Of a stretch of 64,000 nucleotides of DNA, positions 14,594 to 26,805 are shown piece after piece. The stretch is taken from the NCBI GenBank assembly GCA_028023455.1, contig JAQFVV010000071.1, positions 4,790,650-4,854,649 of the forward strand, written 5' to 3'. A model generated the notes under the pieces. The model did not search any database and was not told the origin of the DNA. It saw only the letters and a list, made by a program, of their open reading frames with translations. Both the position numbers and the translations under genes were made by a program. Numbering within the stretch: position 1 is the first letter of the stretch; every line of letters begins with the position of its first letter. Source of the stretch: Epiperipatus broadwayi (taxonomy: Eukaryota; Onychophora; Udeonychophora; Euonychophora; Peripatidae).

Positions 14594-14760
14594 CAATGTG
14601 ACCCAGAAAGAGACCACGTGTGAGATGGATGGATGAAATAAGAAAGTGTGCAAGAGTGATATGGAGAAGAGAAACTAAAGATCGGAGAAGATGAATTAAA
14701 CTTGGAGAGACCTTCATCCTGCAGTGGATTGATAATGGTTGATAATGATGATGATGATGA
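14594..14760 (+). mobile_element. RTE-like LINE 3' terminal fragment
   Basis: The plus strand reads RPRKRPRVRWMDEIRKC, then IKLGETFILQWIDNG, then a TGA-rich repeat (tgatgatgatgatga). This is the C-terminal end of LINE ORF2 proteins, where a (TGA)n tract usually closes the element. A stop interrupts the frame midway. Similar ends lie at 47390-47670 and 48836-49180. Confidence 0.7.
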
Positions 14761-14761
14761 C

Positions 14762-14960
14762 TGTTATTAGTAAGGTCAGCAACACCTGAAGAAGAAAGAA
14801 GAATAATGTAACCAAAACCTTCTGTTATATATTAATCCGTGTGTTATTAGTTGAATGAATTTGAAATGTTTCAATAAATTTTGAACTTTTCTAAAGACAT
14901 TGACATATTAGATGCTGGAAATAATCCAACATATAATTATTATATTAAAATTAAATTAAT
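14762..14960 (+). repeat. Family H (tRNA-headed repeat) tail fragment
   Basis: It carries the tail blocks of family H: aggtcagcaacacctgaaga, then a tttcaataaattttgaact block, then gatgctggaaataatccaac. The same order occurs in the copies at 27720-28745, 50785-51095 and 54845-55110. The tRNA-like head is missing here. Confidence 0.65.
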
Positions 14961-17035
14961 ACAATTAAAATTGCATTTTCAATACAGTTTAATTTAATTT
15001 TAGAATTTAAGCATTTTAAAATTTACTAATTCTAAACATTATACATGTTTATGAGTTGACGTTACAATTGAAATTTATTGACAAGACCTGTTAATGATAT
15101 TCAATTTATCAAAAGAAAAAAAATAAGTGAAGAAATAAATGTTGGGGATTAAAAATATAGCATGCCTAATTTTTCGGGATTAAACCTTTTCACATGTCAA
15201 ATATTCTTTTTGTATTTTCCTAAAAAACAGGGTCATTCCTTTAAAAAAAATCAGTAGGTAAATATAATGCAATGTATGTAACTATACATGCAAAATTACT
15301 TATCATGCACAGCCAAAATAATAAAGAAGACCATCGAGCTATAAATCTTTCTTCATTTGAATGGTCTTTTACCAGTTTTTATGTATGCTATTTCATCCCC
15401 TCTTAAATCTGAGATTTCACCCATATATAGGAAAGATGGTATATATAAATTAAAAATTTGAATGGATTTATTATAATGTAAAGAAAGCAAATTGAGAGAT
15501 TATATCCATGTAAACAGAGATAACATTATGATTGATGTTGCTAGAAAATCATCAATTATTAATTGACAGTCCTAAGAAGTTATATATATATAATATGATG
15601 AATATATGAGAAGGATATGGCATGAGACAATTGAAAATAGTTTATTTAAAAAGAAGTAGCATCTTGGTGGGCATTTGCCTTTTTAGGTGCCTTTACTTAT
15701 ATATTTTCAGAATGGGCAAAGATTAAAAGTTTTATAATATAGTGTTAACTAAAATCAATAAAAAAGAAAAGATAATGCGAAAAAGACAAGGCTGGAAATC
15801 AAGTGTAAATTTACAAAATTTTTTTATTTGTTCAAATTTTAATTATGGAGCTTATATCTGTGACAGCTGATATGCTAGATTGCGCTATAATAAGAAATTT
15901 TAACAATTGGAGCAATGTATAATTTTCATTCGTAAATAGTCAGTATTTATACAGGGATAAACCATCACCAGAAACTGAATTGTCAATGTACATTAAAAAG
16001 AATATCATTTCTTTCTTTCCTAATGTATAAAAAACATTGAAACACCAATCTTTCCAACATTTTGCATAAATGAAAAATAATAATGATGAAGTCATCCATC
16101 GCTAAGCCTGGAAACTGCTTTGGTTGAGTAGCTTTTTTAATTCTTGTTTTGCTCTCTGATTTTCTATTTTTCAACTAATATTAATTAATTATCTATCTAG
16201 CTTAGTTGTCCACTTCAACAAATATTCCCAGGCTGATTGGAATCTAATAAGACAAGGTTCAAATCCAGTCCATTGGCATGGTAAGCTATTATTACGCATT
16301 GAAAATTAAATATTCTTTTTAGACTTTTGTAAGAGAAAAATTCTTAAGGTGTAGAAATAGCTTACCATGTGAATGATCTAGGTTTGAAAATTATCTTTTT
16401 ATTAAAATTAGAATTTATTAATCAATTAGAATTACAAGATGAGTACAATATATTTTTCTGGTTATTAAGCATTGCTATCTATGGTTTATCTTGTGTTTAA
16501 ACTTCAAATGATATCTGGTTAAGCTTGTGGCTGTGAAGGATCGTTCAGATTTGAGAGTTCTTGGGTTGTTTGGGGGTAAACCATTCAGGTTTCAGGCAAC
16601 TGATAGATTGTCCAGGTGTCTTTAAATACTCCCCATAGGGTTTACTATTTGGTCTCTTATCTTAATTTTCTTTATGATCTTGCAAAAGGTAGTGTATAAA
16701 TCACAGTTATTTTTGAAGATTGATTGACGTCATAATGACGTAATATTAGTTTTTCAAGGCAATTGCTGATCTACGTAGAGTAATGTATAAATTCAAATAG
16801 CATCTCTAATTTCATCCATCATGATTTAGCACCCTGGTAACTTATGAAAACCGGAAGCCCTAATGCATAAGGTGGTTTACTATTGTTAATGAAATGCGAA
16901 CATTGGTGATGATCTGCGAGGTTCCGCTTTGCCAATAAAATAACGTTATGAGAGATTCGATATATTATGTATGAGTGAAAACCAGGGCAGCATTTGAAAT
17001 TTAATGTTCAATTGTCTTTTTAGGATTTAAAAAAT
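14961..17035. other. AT-rich region with one small inverted repeat
   Basis: At about 16265-16375 a ggcatggtaagctatt block is repeated in reverse (aatagcttaccatg), with B-box-like motifs outside it (aggttcaaatcc). The rest, including 15983-16174 minus, has no recognisable coding content. Confidence 0.45.
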
Positions 17036-17044
17036 GACAATATT

Positions 17045-17155
17045 GAAAGCGTTGTTAGCCGAGAGGTCATCGCAGCCGCCTCGCAAGCAAGTAGTTGGTT
17101 GCAGACGGTTGTGGGTTCGCCTCCCGGCCGATGCTATGACATATGGAAAAAAAAA
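17045..17155 (+). mobile_element. tRNA-derived SINE, subfamily A
   Basis: A near-consensus copy: gcgttgttagccgagaggtc head (17049 on), gtgggttcgc B-box region, tail gctatgacatatgg and a poly-A. A short duplication, gacaatat / gacaaatat, flanks it (17036-17043 and 17156-17164). The head resembles a class II (long variable arm, Leu/Ser-like) tRNA, with an anticodon stem that no longer pairs well. Confidence 0.9.
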
Positions 17156-17749
17156 GACAAATATACATATAAGTATGGGAATGAATGCCATTTTTTAAAT
17201 TTTCGTTTAATCACATAGATATTGTAATGTTTTTATATACATATCTTTCATCCCACCTTAGTTACAAGCTGTTGCTGGATTTATACTGATAGAAATGTTT
17301 ATCTGTCTCAGAGATTTTAATCTTTAAGACTAATTTATATATACTACACTTTTTTTTTAATGATTCATACCGTAAATAGTTTTTTTTTTTGCCTATTTAT
17401 AAATCATTTAGAATTCCATTATGTGAATCCATTACTTTATCACAGTGAATATTGTGGGGGAAAATATCAACACAATCATTTTATTAGGTCATTTTTTCCA
17501 TTAATTCTGATCAATTTACTACAATTTGTGAGTTGTCAAGGCAGAAATTGCACCATTAAGAAATAGAAAAAAAACTTATCTAAACAAATATAAAAAATAT
17601 TTTGCAGCAAATAAATTCAAAATATTATTAACAATTCAAAAAAATTGATTTACTACAAGGAAGAAGACATGTATTGCTCATTTTTTTTATATCATTATAT
17701 CTCTCTCTCTCTCTTTATATATATATGAAAATAATATGTATATGTGTTT

Positions 17750-17863
17750 TTTTTTTTCCATATGTAATAGTATCGGCCGGGAGGCGAACCCGCAACAACC
17801 GTCTGCAACCAACTGCTTGCTTGCAAGGCGGCTGCGCTGACTTCTCGGCTAACAACGCTTGAC
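17750..17863 (-). mobile_element. tRNA-derived SINE, subfamily A
   Basis: Minus-strand copy with poly-A at the left (17750 on) and the gtcaagcgttgttagccgag start at 17863. Flanked by a 9-bp duplication, tatgtgttt (17741-17749 and 17866-17874). The two opposed ORFs over it are just the SINE read through. Confidence 0.9.
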
Positions 17864-18542
17864 AGTATGTGTTTGCTGCAAAATTTCATTTTTAGTATCT
17901 TTATTTATTACATTACATTAAAAATTAGTAGTGATAATTAAAAATACGATATTGTTTACATGATAACGAATGTTTCATTTAATTAGCTCAAATTAATTCT
18001 TCATTTCGTCAAATAAAAAAGTAAAATAGTATCTATTATCGCTCACTAATGATTATTGCATAGAGAAGACTTATTATAGTGGCTAGACGACTGCTTTAAT
18101 TAAATATTAATTTTTAGTTGTCATTTTATACAAAATGTGTCAGCCATTATTTAGTAAGATGTAATAAAAGATCTAATTAAGAAGAAGCAATTTATCTGTC
18201 TATGAAAGTAAGGGAATATGCAAAAAAAGAAAATCATTGTCATATTATAATATCAGTCAGCTTGGTCGAATTATTTATGGAAATATATATTTTTATCTGA
18301 GTTTTTTTTTTTTTTTACAAAGTTCTATCATTGCCAATAGGGCACTTTTATTTAATACACCGAATGGCAAACGTAAGAAAGAATGGAAAGACTTTAAATC
18401 ATAATCTCGATACCAGGCTGCATAATAAAAAGTTCTGCATGTAAAATGAAATGCATAAAAATAAAAAGAATTCTTTTTAAAATTTCAAAGTTCTGCATTT
18501 TTATCTATCTAAGAATAAATCAATAGTAACATTTAGTATTCT

Positions 18543-18651
18543 GCCAAGCGTTGGTGGTCGAGAGGTCAGCACGGCCGCCTTACAAGCAGTTGTTCCGGGT
18601 TAGCGGGTTCGCGTCCCGGTCGATGCTATGACGCATGAAAAAAAAAAAAAC
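18543..18651 (+). mobile_element. tRNA-derived SINE, subfamily B
   Basis: The head gcgttggtggtcgagaggtc, anticodon-loop region CTTACAA and a doubled gggttagcgggttc stretch set it apart from subfamily A. The tail is gctatgacgcatg plus poly-A. A perfect 14-bp target-site duplication, acatttagtattct, lies at 18529-18542 and 18652-18665. Confidence 0.93.
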
Positions 18652-18944
18652 ACATTTAGTATTCTATTTTATAGAGGATGAAATGCATACGTGTTTATAA
18701 AGTAGAGGAGATCAAACAAAAAAAAAGATTGCTGAGAAATTTGATTGTGTTATTTTACTTTATCTCTGCTAAATACTACACTCGCACACTCATGCATATA
18801 TATCTGTTATTTAGCGCGGATGAATTACTGTAGTGAGATGATTAGAAACTCCCTATCTTGTGTGAAAGTTGCATAAGTTTGATTGTGAAGGGCTAGATAT
18901 AGGAGAAACAATTGTTTGGCTGAAAAATAATCAATCCAACAAAT

Positions 18945-19633
18945 ATAATAACAATCAATTCTTAAGTTATCAACAATCTCAACCTGTAGTCAAGGCAACC
19001 TCCCTAAACAATAAAGGTGGTACCGCCTTTATCTATGGTCAGATATATTTATATAGATACTAAAGATTGCAACTTGTCAAGCGATGTTAGCCGAGAGGTC
19101 AGCGCAGCAGCCTTGCAAGCAAGTAGTTGGCTGCACCTCCCGGCAGATGCTATGACATATGGAAAAAAAAAGATTGCAACTTGACCAAGGAGTGTGAGAT
19201 TAATAATGCAAAGAAGTTTAAACAAACCTCATTAATCAGGTAAACATAACCGATTCTTAAAAGAGACTAATAATGACAGGTTGCAATTGTTGCTAGCTTA
19301 AGAGTTGATTGTTATCATCTACATTTATAAACATATTAAAGCCTTGAGTAATTGGCCTTATTGTATTTGTACATATATACTTTACATGAAATTTGGACTT
19401 TATAATTGACTATTAGTCTGCTTTCAGAATAGGTTATATTTGTCTGGTTAATAAGATTTATTTAAACTTCCTTCATTATTAATCTCACACTTCTTCATCA
19501 AGTTGCAATCGTTAGTATCTATATAAATATATCAGATCATAGGTAAAGACCTTTATTGTTTAAAGAGGTTGCCTTGACTACAGGTTGAGATTGTTGATAT
19601 CTTAAAAATTGATTGTTATTATCTACATTTATA
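18945..19633. repeat. Inverted repeat element (family G) holding a SINE
   Basis: Left arm 18945-19279 and right arm 19406-19633 are reverse complements (blocks such as ctcaacctgtagtcaaggc and gtgtgagattaataatg). The left arm is longer only because a SINE (19077-19168) sits in it. The block tctacatttataaac followed by gccttgagtaatt occurs directly repeated at 19319-19353 and 19622-19654. Related units occur at 23500-24117, 37940-38030 and, weakly, 52740-53240. Confidence 0.85.
19077..19168 (+). mobile_element. tRNA-derived SINE, subfamily A, internally deleted
   Basis: Starts tcaagcgatgttagccgag and ends tatgacatatgg plus poly-A. About 16 bp around the B box (the gacggttgtgggttcg part) are missing, so this copy could not use an internal polymerase III promoter. 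A 15-bp target-site duplication, aaagattgcaacttg (19062-19076 and 19169-19183), brackets it. Confidence 0.93.
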
Positions 19634-19669
19634 AACCTATTGAAGCCTTGAGTAATTGACTTTATTGTT

Positions 19670-21060
19670 TTAGTAAATAATAAATATAAATATTATTTTT
19701 TGGAGACTTAAGTATTTTAAGTCTCCCATGTAGTGAGAGGGATAATCTGCATTTTTTATAAAATCGCATGTGTTTTGAGAAAAAAATATTTATAAAATTT
19801 GTAACTTGCCGAATTACATATATTCTGTAGTGATTCATTAATTAGAAAATACATTCTTTGCTATATGAAAGTAACAAGATATTATAAAGCTGATAGTAAT
19901 CAGACCCACAATGTGTAAAAAAAAGGTGTACAGACAATTTTTAGGTTTTCTTGATTATTTTTTCCAACAGAATAAACATGAATTTTGCAATGACTATAAA
20001 GCCAATCTAAACCAGAAATACATCACATATAAAATATGCTGGACTATACGAATCAATATGTTAATCACAATAAAATCCACATACTATTGTCCAGGTCCAT
20101 TTTCCTGATTGGTAGATTCATATAAACAAACATGTAAACTTCTTTTGATTGTCTTTAGTAATGAGCAAAAAAGGGTAAAATTTTGTAGTTTATTTAAATA
20201 TTTATGATTAGTTTAACAAAATATTTGTATAATAATTATTAAAAAAGAAATATATTTATGTTTATATTTAGATTTTTTCAAAATATGTTTTATTTTTAAA
20301 TACAAAAGATAAGAAATTTGAAGTAATCTTAAGGAAATAATGATAAACATTTTGTGATATCTGAATAATTATAAATGTAATTTTAAATTATAGAACAAAC
20401 TTTCATAGTTTTATAGTAAATTTATAATAATTCCTTCTTATTTATAAAAAAAAAAAAAAAATTATTCAACAAAGATTTTGTTAATTTACTTTTTTCAATC
20501 GTGTTACAATAATCAGCCAATAAAAATCAAGTAAGTATTTATTATATATTTCAGGTCTTTTTGCTTCATTTCTATTTTTTCCTATATTTAGAAAAACCAT
20601 TTATAAATTTTAGGCTGTTTTTCGTTTGTAAATCAGATATAATTTTTAAATCATAATACTGAATAAAGCTTTTAACTCTAAAATAAAGTGGAGAGTTATT
20701 AATTCAAATTGCCACTATGGGAAGAATGGAAAAGCATTGAAATGAAATGTTGAGTGTATCTTTCAATTTTGCTACATTTATAGCCAAGATATTAGGTTTT
20801 CTTTTTGGGATTAAAAATTGTTCTTTTTTTTTTTGCCCAATAAATTCACAAGAAAATTCAATTTTGCCTTCAGTTTAGAGAACTTTCACCACATTATTTA
20901 GTCCAGCTTCAAAATTTTCTAAATAAAAATTAATTGAATAATTCATTTTTTCCCATCAAACAGAAAACACTCTTTTGTTTTTGTGTAATTTCTTATAAAA
21001 TCAATATAAATATATACAAGTCCATACATGCCCCCCTCCCCCACACACATATATAATATA
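19670..21060. other. AT-rich region, nothing recognised
   Basis: Poly-A and poly-T tracts and short random ORFs (for example 19911-20108 plus). No family match. Confidence 0.5.
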
Positions 21061-21320
21061 ACGAGCATGCTAATAGCTTTAAAGAAGCTTTTTTTTCAAT
21101 AAATGCCACAAGAGAAAGCACTTAAAATCACAGCTTGAATTATCCCTATCCCAAACTGGTTTCAAGGCTCTCATCAGTGAGACATTAGGATATTCAGACC
21201 CAAGATCTAAAATACAAACTCAAGCCTAGCATTTATTGAATACTTAACTATTAAGTAGAAAATGAAATTTTCAAACAGCTATATGTCTTCAAATCCAGCT
21301 ACCTAAATCTAACTTAATAT
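21061..21320 (-). repeat. Family D/C dispersed repeat
   Basis: The segment 21061-21182 matches 40143-40262 (family D: an aataaatgccacaag block, a ccctatcccaaactggtttc block). From about 21231 the sequence matches family C in reverse (a tatgtcttcaaatccagct block). A hammerhead-like core lies in the minus strand. Confidence 0.7.
21149..21186 (-). ncRNA. Hammerhead-like motif, family D copy 1
   Basis: On the minus strand: GTCTCA, CTGATGA, a 7-nt region, GAAAC, loop CA, GTT, then TGGGAT. The GTCTCA and TGGGAT strands pair over six positions (two G-T wobbles). Stem II is reduced to two possible pairs, so this copy is probably inactive. Confidence 0.4.
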
Positions 21321-21768
21321 ATATATATATTGAACCGAATTGAAATCCGATTCAATGGTGTTATTACCAAAAATATTTATTAAGCTTTTAATTTTCATTA
21401 AACGTTTAATGTTTAAATTTTATTATTATTTAAAAAAGAATACGTGTATCAAAATACACAAGCGTTTATATGTAAAATGGATCATTTCAGTGTTTATCGA
21501 TTTATTTTAAAATAGTTTTCATATACCGCTTGTTTTTACTTTAAATCAATTAATTAAAAACAAGCAACCTAGCTAATTACATTCCTGTGGCTTTTATTTT
21601 AATTATTGTAGATTAATTCTAAAAGCGGAGATTTGATTTTTATGTAGTTGTTTTCATTTCAATAATCCCTGGGTAGAATTCTTAGATTAGATTGAGCAGG
21701 AGATTAATATTTGCCCTGCCTGAGGCGTAGCATTCAATAACAAGGAAAGTGTTTCACGGGAAATGGAG

Positions 21769-21781
21769 TGACGTATAAGTA
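21769..21781 (+). promoter_or_regulatory. CRE-like and TATA-like promoter motif
   Basis: TGACGTATAAGTA joins a CRE half-site (TGACGT) to a TATAAGTA box. A 5' end about 25-30 bp downstream (near 21800-21815) would place the ORF at 21917 about 100 nt into a transcript. This is a sequence resemblance only; TATA-like strings are common in AT-rich DNA. Confidence 0.3.
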
Positions 21782-21916
21782 GCCCCGAAAATTTGAAGAG
21801 TTAGTTATTCATTATTCGTAACTAGACAAGCTGTTTCTCAAGTGAAAGTTTATATCAGTGCGGACATTTAAATTCTTAGACATTAGCTGTTATTAAATCC
21901 TTTTGCTTACAACAAG

Positions 21917-22021
21917 ATGACAAATAATATACGTGTTATCACCACCCAAATGGCTTGCAAACTCAGCAAAAGATGGATTCCTAACTTCCAAATTTGCTCC
22001 AGTAATGCCTTAAACATCTAG
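21917..22021 (+). CDS. Hypothetical 34-residue micro-ORF
   Basis: ATG with A at -3, 34 codons, TAG at 22019-22021. The peptide begins MTNNIRVITTQMACKLSK and holds two cysteines. I recognise no family, signal peptide or domain. It lies between a TATA-like box (21774) and an AATAAA (22071), which is why it is listed. Chance is the main alternative, and it could also be a first exon. Confidence 0.2.
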   Translation: MTNNIRVITTQMACKLSKRWIPNFQICSSNALNI

Positions 22022-22070
22022 AAGAATCCAAAACTCTTTATCTCTACCTTGCCACTGTCAAAGAACTTGA

Positions 22071-22076
22071 AATAAA
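22071..22076 (+). terminator. AATAAA polyadenylation signal candidate
   Basis: AATAAA lies 50 nt after the micro-ORF stop. The hexamer is frequent in this AT-rich window, so the evidence is weak. Confidence 0.2.
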
Positions 22077-22260
22077 CTAAAATAATAGTGCGCACTCTAC
22101 GTGAACATTGCTTTTACCGAAAGGTAACTATTTTTTTATTCTTCCCAGGGTAAATTAATTCTCATTAAATCTTCGCTCAATCTAATCATAAATGTGTATT
22201 CCTAATCAATATAGCCTCATATTTAATATTTGCTGTGTTTTCTAATATTTTGTAGTGTGT

Positions 22261-22288
22261 CTTGGAATCTTAGTTTTAAGATTCCAAG
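22261..22288. other. Perfect 12-bp stem hairpin
   Basis: cttggaatctta and taagattccaag pair perfectly around a 4-nt loop (gttt). Function unknown. Confidence 0.6.
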
Positions 22289-23499
22289 TTGCTTTCAATT
22301 TTTGTTTATTGGAGAGTGACGAGTGGGTTTTCTATTTTTATGTAAGACTTTTATAAATGCTTTGGCAGTCATGCCTTTTAAATGCTTACCTGTAATTATG
22401 TTATTATTCAATAATTAATTTTAAACTCTATGTTTGCCTTATTGCTAAACCTCCAAAAATCTTTTGGCTGGCGACTTTATTGTCTAATTTCCCGCAGGTG
22501 GGGATTTCGTTTCTTATATCTCTAAAAGCAGAAATTAGAATTGTTTTTTCTTTGTAATTTTATAAGTCATTAGCAGAAAGATAAAATTTATCCATTTTTA
22601 AATTACAGGTGGGTGATACTTTCATACTGCTAAAGTATTTAAAACTTTTAATATTTTCGTACTCATGTGCACTCTCCGATAGATTTATTTTTGTATTTAT
22701 TATGTGTGCTTTAAATTTATCAGAGCGTGTACTCAGAATTCGTTTGTAATTCATTTTCTTTAATTGCTGGGACAGACATAACTGGTTTTCTAATAATTTA
22801 CTTGTCTTTAATTATTAATTTTTAGAGTAATTTTCACCAATCGTTTGGCTGGGATTCACCAGTTTTAATTGTTTTACTTCATTTCAATCTTATTTTTCGT
22901 GTATTCTTGAGGTGGATCAATTACCATTATTTTAAACATAATAATAGGTGCTGTTCATACCGACATAAGGACATTCGAGATCTGACCATTTTTGGACCTC
23001 GAAAAGCTCGTCGGCACTGGTTTCTTTGATCTATTTCAGGGACGTATTGTTTAAATATCTGAAAGTGAAAACCAATGTTTGGATGAATCCTCTACTTAAT
23101 AAAATTTACTTCCTCCCTTTATAATTTGTTTATTAGAAGATCAGTCAGTCTGTCATAGCTTTGCATTAGTATTTCTGATACACGCCTGAGTTAACCCTAT
23201 TTATTGCATCATAAATAAATTAGTTTTCATAATTTATTTTCTCTTAATAAAATTTTAGAATTTGTTTAAACTTAATTTGGCTGACATTTGTCTTTGTGCT
23301 TTTTGTCTCAATTGTCTAAACAATTTAAGATCTCTTGTTTCTCCCTGAGTCTAGTTGGCGCAAACCATCATCATCATCTATTCTGATCACAGTAAACAAA
23401 TTTTCCAGATACGTAGCGATCTGGTGGCACCCTCTGTATCAGAATAGATTGATAGATGAAATTAAAATCTTTTGTCCGGCACAATATATATATATATAT

Positions 23500-24117
23500 C
23501 ATTAAAAACCAGTCAACAATCTCAATATCAATAACAATCAACAATTTCAAATTGTTGTAAAAGCAACCTCCTTTTAATAATAAAGGTGAAATTCCACCTA
23601 TACTAATGGACTAATATAACTTATATAAACACTAAAGATTGCACTTGATCACAGAGATTGAAATTTATTGATACAAAGAAGTTTAAATAAACCCTCTTAA
23701 ACAAGTAAATATAACCTGTTCTGAATACAGGCTAATAAATTATCAATTATAACATTACAAACTGCAATTATAAATTTCAAATTGCACTATTTAAATAATA
23801 AGTGTAATTATGCTCAAGGCTAAGTAGGTTTGTATTTAATCATTAAAAACCTGTCAACATTTAGACAATCACAATATCAATACAATCAGCAATTTCAAAT
23901 TGTTGTCAAGGCAACCTTTTAACAATAAAGAGTGAATTCTGGCCACCTTTATTAATGGTCTAATATACTCATATAGACACTTAAGATTGCAACTTGACTA
24001 CAGAGATTGAAATTATTGATACAAAGAAGTTTACATAAATCTCTTTAAACTTAAATATAACCTATTCTGAATGTAATCTAATAAATAGTCAATTATAACA
24101 TTATAAACTGCAATTAT
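23500..24117. repeat. Family G tandem repeat, two units
   Basis: Two units start at 23500 and 23841 (period 341 bp) with the shared cattaaaaacc start and end at aactgcaatt (23769 and 24117). Each holds the ttgttgtcaaggcaacc-type block found in the inverted repeat at 18945-19633. Non-coding. Confidence 0.85.
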
Positions 24118-24225
24118 ATATATATATATATGAGTTTATAAGTCAAGTGAACATAAATTTACTGTGCATAATCTAATTAATAATTGATAAAATAACAGTT
24201 TATGCATTTACGAAATATTGTGGAA

Positions 24226-24420
24226 ATCAACTACTCTTCCCACATGTGCTATAAAATAGTGCATGTTGGTTTATTTAAAGAATAACATCTAAGTATATGT
24301 TGTCCACCCATGCTTATAAAACATTTATTAATTGGAGAGTGCATATCTATTTTATAGCGTACATGAGAAGAGTAGTTGACTTTGAATTCATAATCTAATT
24401 TAAATAAACCAGCTATTCAT
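24226..24420. repeat. Small foldback repeat
   Basis: The block caactactcttcccacatg and the following ctataaaatag (from 24230) are repeated in reverse at 24347-24382. An outer pair (ggtttatttaaag / taaataaacc) extends the arms. Confidence 0.75.
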
Positions 24421-24744
24421 TTAATCTTTAACACTGATAAATTTTGATAGCATGCTATGGAGTAAATTTTCACAGCACACCCTTCTAGTATTGGGCATTA
24501 GTATGTGAAGCATATTGTTTTTACCTGAAATCCAGATTTCATCACGATGGACTCCTGGTTAAAAACAGCTAATTATGAAAACACAATAAGTATTTAACAC
24601 GAACTACATCAATATTGTGGTGGGTAGCAGTGCTATAATTAGAGAGGTGATCCCTAGACTTTTGAAATAAAAATTGATTACACAAGAACAACTCAACTGT
24701 CACAGTATAACTTCCACAAGTCAATCTTCTTATCAACTATAAAA

Positions 24745-26130
24745 TGCCTAAAATTACTTCAATGTAACATTAAGGGTGTATCAAAATCAAAAATAGAAAT
24801 CCTCTATGACCTAATTGGTCAGCTCAACATTGAGGTTACTGCAATTCAGGAACTCATCATTCTCCTAATAATGTCCATATTTATTAAAATTCCTGTATCT
24901 ACATGAAGTCTTGATACAATGTATTTCTAAATATGATATGGCTACCTTGGCTTCAACTGATATTTTAGAGGAATCACCTTCTATTGATGATAGGTCATGA
25001 TATTGCAATCACTGTCTGGATAAATAACTGTTATGTTTGCAATAGTAATAAACCGCCCAATATAAAACTGGTCTTATTCTCCTTTTTTGAATATTCCTAT
25101 ATTTTCTTTATATATATAGGATGCTTCAATTCTTATAATAGTCTTCAGGAATATATGGATGTAGATCACTTTTAAAATGGATGGATTTAAATAATTATGC
25201 ATTTACTTTATGATGTCAAGCAATGAGAAACATTTTTTCAAGCATATAGGGAACATAGATAATTCCTGATTTAGTTTTATGCCGACCAAAAATGCTAATC
25301 TATTGATATTGGATCATTTCCCCCATAACTAGCATACACCAAGTCTAAAGATGAATGGAACTGATATACTGGATATCTTGAATGAAATGTTAATAGAATC
25401 CTGTTTTTTCTTGCAATGATAGGTTTAACAAACTCATAAACAGTAATTGTCAAAAAGATTGGATATCAAAAGCAATTCATTTCAGATTGAAACTAAACAA
25501 ACACTGAATCATGGGGTGATGCTACAAAAGTCAAGGAGACAGAATCTATAAATATCAATAAACAAAACTTTAAAAGATCTATTCTAAAATCTGATCACTT
25601 CTACGTAAACAGTGATTGTTAAAACACTTTTTTAAAAAATTATTACTGCCTCTACCAATGAAATTTTCCATTTTCATGTATTATATTGTTAAACTCATGG
25701 TTTATAGGATAAGAAAAAAGCATCGTTAGAGAAGAACAGCCAACTTCTACTTTGCAATGCTCCTCAAACATCAATCTAATAAAAGCCAAAGAGTGATTAA
25801 CAACTATTCAGTAACTTTATTCATACAGAACCAAAAATTTGGCACAGCAGCAAAACATAAACCAAATAAGGTCACAATGATAAAAAAAATTGGCCTATAT
25901 TGTATTATCAAGAATTTTGCTAATAACTGGAGAGTTATCTATTTATAGAGCAAGATGGTTTTAGCTTAGGCAGAAGCTGCTATGAGTGTTTTATCTTTAA
26001 CAACTCATATGATCATTATTTATGTAACTTCAGCTTTTGATTCTGTTTGTAAAAAAATAAGTTTCTAAAGTATCTTAAATGCAGAAAAAACTATAAATGC
26101 ATTCTTGGATAATCTCCAATCATCTGGAGA
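24745..26130 (+). mobile_element. Decayed Jockey-like LINE (endonuclease and RT remnants)
   Basis: The endonuclease start is clear: from 24744 an open stretch reads CLKLLQCNIKGVSKSKIEI, then LYDLIGQLNIEVTAIQE. This is the Q-N and AIQE motif pair of the AP-like endonuclease in Jockey/CR1-type LINEs. DIAITVWINN and KPPNIKL follow near 25005-25070. Reverse-transcriptase traces come later: EQDGFSLGRSCYECF (25948-25992) and, in a shifted frame, YVTSAFDSVCKK (26021-26056), which corresponds to the first catalytic block (usually DLTSAFDTVWH); here the first aspartate is lost. There are many stops and frameshifts. Confidence 0.75.
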
Positions 26131-26139
26131 TGTTTGAAA

Positions 26140-26800
26140 CAATTTGGCCATTAGAATTAATACAGAAGTGTTCAAATATACTTGCACTTAAAGGGATTAT
26201 GTAACATATATTGGCAAATAAATATTTAACAGTTTTTAGCTAAAGAATGACAATAAAAGGATAAAAAAAACACTCAAACTCAACCTAGAAATTTGCATGC
26301 GCAATCAGAAATATATTTTTCCTTTTTTCCGAGAAGCTGTAAGAAAGATGCTTGTGTTAAAAGGCTATTTAAAAACTGCTTTGCTTTTTTGTACACATAT
26401 GTTGTATCCTGCATAGTAATGGACAATATTTTTTTAATCCAGTGTTCCCTGAAATTAAATTTAAAAAAAAAAAGACTTAGAAAGGATGTTTTCATGAGAT
26501 CTGTTTCAAATTTATTAGGTTTTGTTTTTGGTTGAGATAGAGAATGATTCTTTTAGTAAAAATATTTAATGTTAGACCTTTGTATGTATATATGATAGGT
26601 ATTATAATATTACGTTTTCAGATTGGTATCCAAGTAATCTCGAGAAGAAATCGATCCAGATCGTATTCAATAGTTTGAAACTATTTTGTTGACCATAAAC
26701 AGGTGGCATTATGGATTATAAAAAAGCCTGGAGGAAATAAATAGTTTGTAAAATATCAAAATTTTTCTTTGAAAAATAATATCATTAAAATTATATTTAG
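26140..26800. other. AT-rich region, nothing recognised
   Basis: The opposed ORFs at 26280-26535 resemble no family and have the composition of random AT-rich sequence. They may lie in the decayed 3' part of the LINE before them. Confidence 0.4.
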
Positions 26801-26805
26801 AATAT

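Larger units (their letters stand above)
21590..22340. other. Higher-complexity island, possible tiny gene
   Basis: Less repetitive and less AT-rich than its surroundings, with no match to the dispersed families. It contains a TATA-like box, a short ORF, a poly-A signal and a perfect small hairpin, listed separately. Confidence 0.35.

Noticed and set aside
17674-17889. Opposed ORFs at this position as genes
   Set aside because: Both are reads through a subfamily A SINE and its flanks.
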